Shown here: piece by piece, positions 6,701-10,562 of the stretch | Layout: the number at the start of each line of letters is the position of its first letter | How positions within the stretch are numbered: position 1 is the stretch's first letter | Source of the DNA: CAZTKP01 sp964614215 | Lineage (GTDB): Bacteria; UBP6; UBA1177 | NCBI GenBank assembly: GCA_964614215.1 | Contig: CAZTKP010000088.1 | Location: forward strand, 1 to 10,562 | Length of the DNA: 10,562 nucleotides | Reading direction: 5' to 3' | Notes under the pieces: generated by a model | Seen by the model: the letters and a program-made list of their open reading frames with translations, nothing else | What the model was told of the DNA's origin: nothing | Database searches by the model: none | Translations under genes and position numbers: made by a program

Positions 6701-7870
6701 CTTCGCGTGTGCCGTGATCTCGTTCACTATCGCGTCTGCTCCGAAGATCTCACCGTTGAGTTTCCTTCCTGATCCGGTCGTTCCGAAAGATACTATTTTT
6801 GTGATTGCGGGATTTATGATCCTGAAAAGTGCGGTAAATATCTTTTTCCCTGCTCCTGTTGGGTCTCCGGCGGTCTTTCTGTAAATATCCAGAATAGGTT
6901 TTCCATCTGTAGAAAGAACGGCTATCTTGGTGCTTGTCGAACCAATGTCCATGCCGATTATAACTTCAGCGAAATTATCGATCTCTGCGTGTTTTCTTAT
7001 TTCATTGTGAAGGTCATCGTCAGTCGGTTTAACAAACTCAGGATAGTTGCTTTTTTTAAGCACAAGAGGGGGCATTTTCTCATTCTGTGTTGTATGGACT
7101 ATTTTCTTAGGATCTATATAAGTCGTCGGAGTCTGAGCTTTGTAAACTGCTCCTCCTGCGATAAATGCCTCGGAGTTTTCCGGAATTATCCAGATAGCGT
7201 TGGGAAAGAGGTATTTAAACCACCTTACAACTTCGGGATTGAGACTGACACCGCCGATAAGAGCAATGTGACCTTTAAGTTCGGCTCCCCGAAAAAGTGT
7301 GTTTGCCGCTGAAACTGCGAGAGCTCGGCACATTCCCGCCCACATCTCATCTTTTGATCGGCCTTCCTGCTGGTGATGTATGAGGTCGCTTTTTGCAAAG
7401 ACCGTACATCTTGAAGCTATGCTCGGAGGATCGTCGATATCAAGTGCCGGGGCTTTTTCAAGATCTATGCCCAGTCTTTCGGCCTGTTCCTCAAGAAAAA
7501 GTCCTGTACCTGCTGCACAGAGCGAATTTGAAGAAATGTCTGTTATCTCGTTGTTCCTGACAGTATATTTTGTAAGAGATGAGGCTCCGATATCAACAAT
7601 TGCTCCTTCTCCGTCAAAAAAAGGCGACTTGTTCTTAAGCTTAAGGTTCAGTGCTGCAGTTTCTGAAATAAAACTTTCCCCGAGTACATTTGAGAACTCT
7701 TTTGCGGATTTTCCTGTAAAGGCTACTAGTGCGTCACTTGGAAGTTCACCGAATGCCTTTGTTACAAAAGAACCGATCCTGCCCTTGTGTCTTTTTCTGA
7801 AAACTATTTCTGAATCACTGGTAACAGTTATAAAAGTCGTACCAATATCAATCCCATAACGTTTTGTCAT
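3764..7870 (-). CDS. Acyl-CoA dehydratase activase-related fusion protein (two BadF/HgdC ATPase domains + DUF2229/dehydratase D-like half)
   Basis: A 1368-residue iron-sulfur protein. HgdC-type activases use ATP to drive a low-potential electron into 2-hydroxyacyl-CoA dehydratases or benzoyl-CoA reductases. Residues 4-245 and 302-560 are two ASKHA ATPase domains (YGIDIGTT; GMDIGSTSTKIAV; VDIGASS; EIGGQDAKY). Each keeps the cluster motif CAAGTG..EEQA (Cys118, Cys429) and a second cysteine in RCTVF (Cys155, Cys467). A cysteine-rich link follows (CKLCNNFC, 587-594, and Cys613), then DUF2229 (about 650-870) and a dehydratase-like part with Cys917 (NCGPDSF), Cys993 (WCPPMHPTG), Cys1038 (GQECLP), Cys1071 (GPCRFGQYN), Cys1196 and Cys1323 (FGCMHG). 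The length and order match a known but functionally unassigned family of about 1400 residues in anaerobes. No dehydratase alpha/beta genes adjoin it, so the substrate is unknown. The start is backed by GGGGTG four bases upstream. Its stop lies inside repeat copy B. Confidence 0.92.
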   Translation of the reverse strand: MTKRYGIDIGTTFITVTSDSEIVFRKRHKGRIGSFVTKAFGELPSDALVAFTGKSAKEFSNVLGESFISETAALNLKLKNKSPFFDGEGAIVDIGASSLTKYTVRNNEITDISSNSLCAAGTGLFLEEQAERLGIDLEKAPALDIDDPPSIASRCTVFAKSDLIHHQQEGRSKDEMWAGMCRALAVSAANTLFRGAELKGHIALIGGVSLNPEVVRWFKYLFPNAIWIIPENSEAFIAGGAVYKAQTPTTYIDPKKIVHTTQNEKMPPLVLKKSNYPEFVKPTDDDLHNEIRKHAEIDNFAEVIIGMDIGSTSTKIAVLSTDGKPILDIYRKTAGDPTGAGKKIFTALFRIINPAITKIVSFGTTGSGRKLNGEIFGADAIVNEITAHAKGTLSFFPDVETIFEIGGQDAKYISIENGFVKDVNMNYVCAAGTGSFVEEQARKLDIPIHQAGKVTEGIEPPVTSDRCTVFMEQDIRFLLKQGFFKEEVLASVHYSITKNYLNRVVGNRKIGKEKIFFQGATARNKGLVAAFENLLDVEVVVSPFCHVMGCIGAALIAYEKVLERGEPSIFIGPLAANVNVSSRTEICKLCNNFCRINYIKKEGGHEISWGYMCGRDPELAQRKEMDEFKLFRDHKKYFFSKEKIDQPRAKVGIPISLISHTYYPLWQKMFSNLNIDVAISSPVTTAKIKETSSKYSSSDFCFPLKTSIGHAAELLSRGIPVFMPAMIAGEPVMDTAISFFCPYAESAPSVIRSSLRRNGVKFLNKLIDPIIDFRLPIEKNSEYIYESIKNVIPLKKKEIVKAFKKAHEEFKKESLDLISEGEAYLKEEVKKKKPVFVLLGRPYNMYDKGINLGIPEAVASMGYSVVPMDMLETEVKSLEKTNYFNLFWNYGQKIIAAAKRIAKTDYIFPIYLTNFNCGPDSFILSYAEDEMRGKPMLILELDEHDSDGGYRTRIEAYIDVVESYLKNTVKADEMPLPDIFTADKQVKKGKVWCPPMHPTGTPLFAAAFRGWGYDAAPLPPETKHEYNLGKRYTRGQECLPMTLTLGAIMNQAIKDPDTQHVLFMPTSEGPCRFGQYNMLERIAFENAGIKNVDLLSPSSINSYQGLEESLRRYLMHTMMSSDIIMKLLTKTRPYEINKGETDDLFAKSMKLLEETLENKADPKPVIKKITEDFYRIPKIKDKKPIVGVVGEIYARCNDYANGNVIDVIEQNGGEAWLSPMHEWILYTAWLQKYMAKQKSFKLFEAGESLVKNIYLFRTEHSYYKAASKVLHDREEPPVESVVEEGMKYVPPEFSGEAILTIGRSVMFAKEGAELVVNVSPFGCMHGTITDSIFQEVKDIYGMPILSQFYDGDIDINDKVADVLSMKKP

Positions 7871-7935
7871 TTTTCACCCCGTAGATAGAACAAAATTCCC
7901 ACTGAGAAAAAGTTTTATTACTTTAAGGCCACTAA

Positions 7936-7964
7936 TTCAAGAAAATCCTTGGACGGCATATAAT
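7936..7964 (+). promoter_or_regulatory. Possible sigma70-type promoter for the spermidine-synthase-like gene
   Basis: A perfect TATAAT (7959-7964) stands 17 bases after a weak -35 (TTCAAG, 7936-7941), about 64 bases before the start codon at 8028. An alternative is TTGAGA (7969-7974) with TAGTAT (7991-7996), 16 bases apart. The 157-base gap is AT-rich and must also hold the divergent promoter of the activase-like gene. On the minus strand TTGAAT (7935-7940) could be its -35, which would make the two promoters overlap. This is by eye only. Confidence 0.35.
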
Positions 7965-8027
7965 TTTTTTGAGAAAGACCTGAATTATGCTAGTATCGAT
8001 CGGTTGTTTTATTTAATAAGAGTTTAA

Positions 8028-10397
8028 ATGATGAAGATAAATAAATCACAGATAAAAGAACTCACGGCACTTTTTGTTTTTTCAGTCTGTCTGCTTGCGG
8101 TTCAGACGTCGTTCACGAAGTTTTTCAGCATTGTTATGTGGTATCACTTCGGTTACATGATAATCAGTGTCGCTATGCTCGGTTTCAGTGTTTCCGGAGT
8201 TTTTCTTTCGATGAGCGGAAAGTTATCGAAGAGTTTCTCGTTCTCGAAACTGATATCTGTCTCGTCTTTTGTCACCTTTATCAGTTATCTTATGATGACT
8301 CATATAACTTTTACTCCCAGAGATCTTATCTTTAAGGGAGTGGGGCTTTTCAGTCTTTTTGCAGTTCTTATTCTGCTTTTTATTCCGTTTTTTCTCTTCG
8401 GTCTGACGATCGGATGGATACTGCGTGAACGGAAAGAACGGATTGGCAGATACTACAGTGTCAATATGATCGGCAGTGCTATGGGAGCGTTGCTGTTTAT
8501 CTGGATATTCAACACTTTTAACGGTTATATCGCTATTCCGCTTATTGTTTTTCTTATGGCTGTTTCTGCGATCCTAGTTGCTGATAATATTAAGGAAAAA
8601 GCTCTTTCAGCTGTTCTTTGTCTTGTGATCTTTCCGACACTTTTCTTTCCCTCTCTTTTTCCTATGGAACCCCCCGGAGATAAGATCCTGGGGCTTGTTA
8701 AGGACAGAAAGAACGATGTGATACACACGGACTGGAGCGCTCTTTCAAAGATCGATATGGTAAAGGATCCCGACAGGACAGTCTATCCTTTCATGGGTCT
8801 TTGGGGAATGAGCAGAACCTATTTTGAGCAGGGAAAGATAAATCCCGATAGAATAGGTATCGTTATAGATTCCTGGGCATATACTTCGATAATGAGGTAT
8901 CCTCAGAACAATACTTATTATGACTATATGCCGGCCACGACGGTCTATCATCTGGGTAAGAAGATAAAAAAGACACTTCACATCGGTGCGGGCGGTGGAA
9001 TGGATCTTCTTGCTGCTCATCATTACGGAGTGGATGATATTACAGGTGTCGAGATCAACCCCATCATCGTTAAATCCGTTAAAAATGAGTTCAGGGATTA
9101 TTCAGGCGGCATCTATTCCGGTTTTATCAAGGGCGTAAAGATAGTTGTTGACGAGGGTAGGAACTTTATCGAAAGCGGTGACGATACCTACGATGTTATC
9201 CAGCTTTCCGGAGTTGATACTTTTTCATCGACCCAGGCGGGTGCTTTTGCTCTTTCTGAGAACAATCTCTATACTGTTGAAGCATTTAGATCATATTATG
9301 AAAAACTTAATAATAACGGATACTTCACCATGACAAGCTGGTTTGCTCCCGATGAGGCGGGCAACCCGCGTTTTTCTCTTAGACTGCTTAATATTGCAAG
9401 GAAGGCTTTAAGGGAGATGAACATCGACCCTAAGGGCAGGATCATGTTCTTTGCCAGTGATACCTATACTCTGATGGTCCTGAAAAAGGGGACGTTCACC
9501 AGAGACGAAATAAAGAACGGACTCGACTATGTCTTTAAGAACCGTTTTGCAATGCTTGTGACACCGGGAAGAGAGCCGAACGAAAACAATATTTTTGAAC
9601 GTTTTCTCTTTGCTGATGACAGCAAACACAAAAAGCTGATAGAAGACTATCCCTATCTCGTTTCAGCTCCTACAGACGACAAACCGTTCTTCTTTGAGCT
9701 TAGAAAGCTTGAGACGCTTTTTACCGGGATAAACTCCAATGTGCTGCCGCTTAACGTCTTTTCAGGTCAGACGATACTTTTCATAATTCTCTTTATGGTC
9801 CTTCTTATGGGAATGATGTTCATACTTTCTCCGCTCTATGTCCTTAAAAAGAAGAACAGAAAGGAACTGGCCTTTCATGACATGCTTTATTTTTCTCTTA
9901 TCGGGCTTGGATACATGTTTGTCGAGATCGTGCTTACACAGAAACTTGTCCTTTATCTGGGACATCCCTCATACAGTCTTTCAATAGCACTTTTCTCGAT
10001 ATTGCTCTTTTCGGGACTTGGCAGTTTCTTCAGTGATTACAAATTCTTAAAGAAGAGGACAACGCTTGTCGTACTGTCTGCGATACTTCTGCTGGTGATA
10101 CTGACACTTTCACCGATACTCAGTGCAACACTCGGAGCGCCGTTTTCAGTGAGAGTTCTAATTACGCTTCTTATACTCGCTCCGCTATCCTTTTTTATGG
10201 GAACAGCCTTTCCCGCAGGAGCCTCAAGAGTCAGTGAAAAGGAACTCCCGTTCCTGTGGGGAATCAACGGCTTCTTCTCAGTTGTAGCCTCGGTTACAGC
10301 TATCATTATCAGCATAAACATGGGATTCACCTTTGTTTTCTATATTTCATTTCTCTGTTACGCCGGTGCCGCCGCGATCATGTATCGTAGGGGTTGA
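8028..10397 (+). CDS. Polytopic membrane protein with central spermidine-synthase-like domain
   Basis: A 789-residue inner-membrane protein. About seven hydrophobic helices lie in residues 12-211, a soluble domain in about 270-560, and about seven more helices in 579-785. The soluble part has the fold of spermidine synthase and SAM methyltransferases: HIGAGGGMD (318-326), the acidic end of beta-2 GVEINP (340-345), DEGRNF (375-380) and YDVIQLSGVDT (388-398), then ALSENNLYTVEAF (408-420). Where true SpeE has DSTDP or similar, this has SGVDT, so the first catalytic Asp is Ser394. The C-terminal TDDKPFFF and WGINGFFSVVAS, and the N-terminal YYSVNMIGSAMGA, recur in fused SpeE-like membrane proteins. 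The substrate is not known; polyamine synthesis should not be assumed. The ribosome site is weak (AAGAG, 8018-8022), and ATG 8031 is an equally possible start. The last residues (RRG) and the stop come from repeat copy C. Confidence 0.88.
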   Translation: MMKINKSQIKELTALFVFSVCLLAVQTSFTKFFSIVMWYHFGYMIISVAMLGFSVSGVFLSMSGKLSKSFSFSKLISVSSFVTFISYLMMTHITFTPRDLIFKGVGLFSLFAVLILLFIPFFLFGLTIGWILRERKERIGRYYSVNMIGSAMGALLFIWIFNTFNGYIAIPLIVFLMAVSAILVADNIKEKALSAVLCLVIFPTLFFPSLFPMEPPGDKILGLVKDRKNDVIHTDWSALSKIDMVKDPDRTVYPFMGLWGMSRTYFEQGKINPDRIGIVIDSWAYTSIMRYPQNNTYYDYMPATTVYHLGKKIKKTLHIGAGGGMDLLAAHHYGVDDITGVEINPIIVKSVKNEFRDYSGGIYSGFIKGVKIVVDEGRNFIESGDDTYDVIQLSGVDTFSSTQAGAFALSENNLYTVEAFRSYYEKLNNNGYFTMTSWFAPDEAGNPRFSLRLLNIARKALREMNIDPKGRIMFFASDTYTLMVLKKGTFTRDEIKNGLDYVFKNRFAMLVTPGREPNENNIFERFLFADDSKHKKLIEDYPYLVSAPTDDKPFFFELRKLETLFTGINSNVLPLNVFSGQTILFIILFMVLLMGMMFILSPLYVLKKKNRKELAFHDMLYFSLIGLGYMFVEIVLTQKLVLYLGHPSYSLSIALFSILLFSGLGSFFSDYKFLKKRTTLVVLSAILLLVILTLSPILSATLGAPFSVRVLITLLILAPLSFFMGTAFPAGASRVSEKELPFLWGINGFFSVVASVTAIIISINMGFTFVFYISFLCYAGAAAIMYRRG

Positions 10398-10412
10398 CCA
10401 GTGTGTCAACCC
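10386..10412 (+). repeat. CGTAGGGG hairpin repeat, copy C; holds a stop codon
   Basis: CGTAGGGGTTGACC, short loop, GTGTCAACCC. The stem GGGTTGAC (10391-10398) pairs with GTCAACCC (10405-10412) over eight perfect pairs. It differs from copy B by one loop base. The repeat is read through in frame CGT-AGG-GGT-TGA, so it gives the final Arg-Arg-Gly and the stop of the membrane protein gene. As with A and B, its CGTAGGGG end points back to the gene it follows. Confidence 0.88.
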
Positions 10413-10430
10413 AAGAACTCACTCCATCCT

Positions 10431-10536
10431 TGACCTCTTCCTCAATCCTTCTCCTAAAGGAAAAGGAAGCGATTTCAATTGGAAAATTTAGGTTTTAAGT
10501 CCCTTGCCTTTAGGTAAGGGATTTAGGGAAAGGTCA
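10431..10536. repeat. Imperfect inverted-repeat (MITE- or REP-like) element
   Basis: The left arm 10431-10455 and right arm 10512-10536 are reverse complements at 19 of 25 positions, both ending in TGACCT/AGGTCA. Inside are two smaller hairpins: CCTTCTCC-TAAA-GGAAAAGG (10447-10466, one mismatch) and CCCTTGCC-TTTA-GGTAAGGG (10501-10520, one G-T pair), the latter extendable outward to about 10495-10526 through mostly A-T and G-T pairs. No open frame or transposase is present. Non-coding repeat DNA after the membrane protein gene is the best reading. A structured terminator is less likely because no T-run follows. Confidence 0.6.
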
Positions 10537-10562
10537 GAAATAGCCTTGACATTGTGACAAGA

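Noticed and set aside
3764..7870. Naming the fusion protein as a benzoyl-CoA reductase or 2-hydroxyglutaryl-CoA dehydratase subunit
   Set aside because: It is an activase-related fusion without the alpha/beta dehydratase or Bcr/Bad partner genes; the substrate cannot be inferred.
8028..10397. Naming the membrane protein speE (spermidine synthase)
   Set aside because: The first catalytic Asp is replaced by Ser, and the domain is embedded between two membrane blocks; only fold similarity is supported.
10447..10526. Tandem terminators after the membrane protein gene
   Set aside because: Neither hairpin is followed by a run of T, and both fall inside a larger inverted repeat, so a repeat element explains them better.

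Overview
The window reads as ordinary chromosomal DNA of moderate to low GC from a Gram-negative, probably strictly anaerobic bacterium. The evidence for this is the giant oxygen-sensitive-type (R)-2-hydroxyacyl-CoA dehydratase activase/D-component fusion, the S66 LD-carboxypeptidase of murein recycling, and the histidine-kinase tail of a style common in Desulfobacterota and related phyla. The lineage is inferred from style and was not checked by any search. No phage genes, transposase genes, rRNA, tRNA or CRISPR array are visible.

Layout. At 1-470 is the C-terminal ATPase part of a sensor histidine kinase cut by the window edge. At 540-1699 is a tightly coupled two-gene unit on the + strand: an HD-domain metalloprotein and a short ThiF/E1-like adenylyltransferase that overlap by ATGA. 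At 1696-2607, on the - strand, is a single-pass membrane protein with a coiled coil and C-terminal TPRs; its stop codon overlaps the stop of the ThiF-like gene. At 2736-3662 (+) is an LD-carboxypeptidase with all three catalytic residues visible. At 3764-7870 (-) is a 1368-residue protein with two BadF/HgdC-type ATPase domains followed by a DUF2229/dehydratase-D-like half. At 8028-10397 (+), divergent from it, is a 789-residue polytopic membrane protein with a spermidine-synthase-like (SAM/dcSAM-fold) domain between two membrane blocks. The last 165 bases carry only repeats.

The genes do not form one pathway. The HD/ThiF pair is the only clear operon. The other genes are single units with many convergent and divergent junctions.

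The best non-coding signal is a family of short hairpin repeats that all begin CGTAGGGG. There are three copies, each just after a gene and each in the same orientation relative to that gene. Two of them supply the stop codon of their gene, and the stems differ by paired compensatory changes. A second, unrelated imperfect inverted-repeat element of about 106 bases lies at 10431-10536. I see no convincing new multi-gene system. The items most worth follow-up are the HD/ThiF pair, the single-chain activase pseudo-dimer and the stop-codon-donating repeats.
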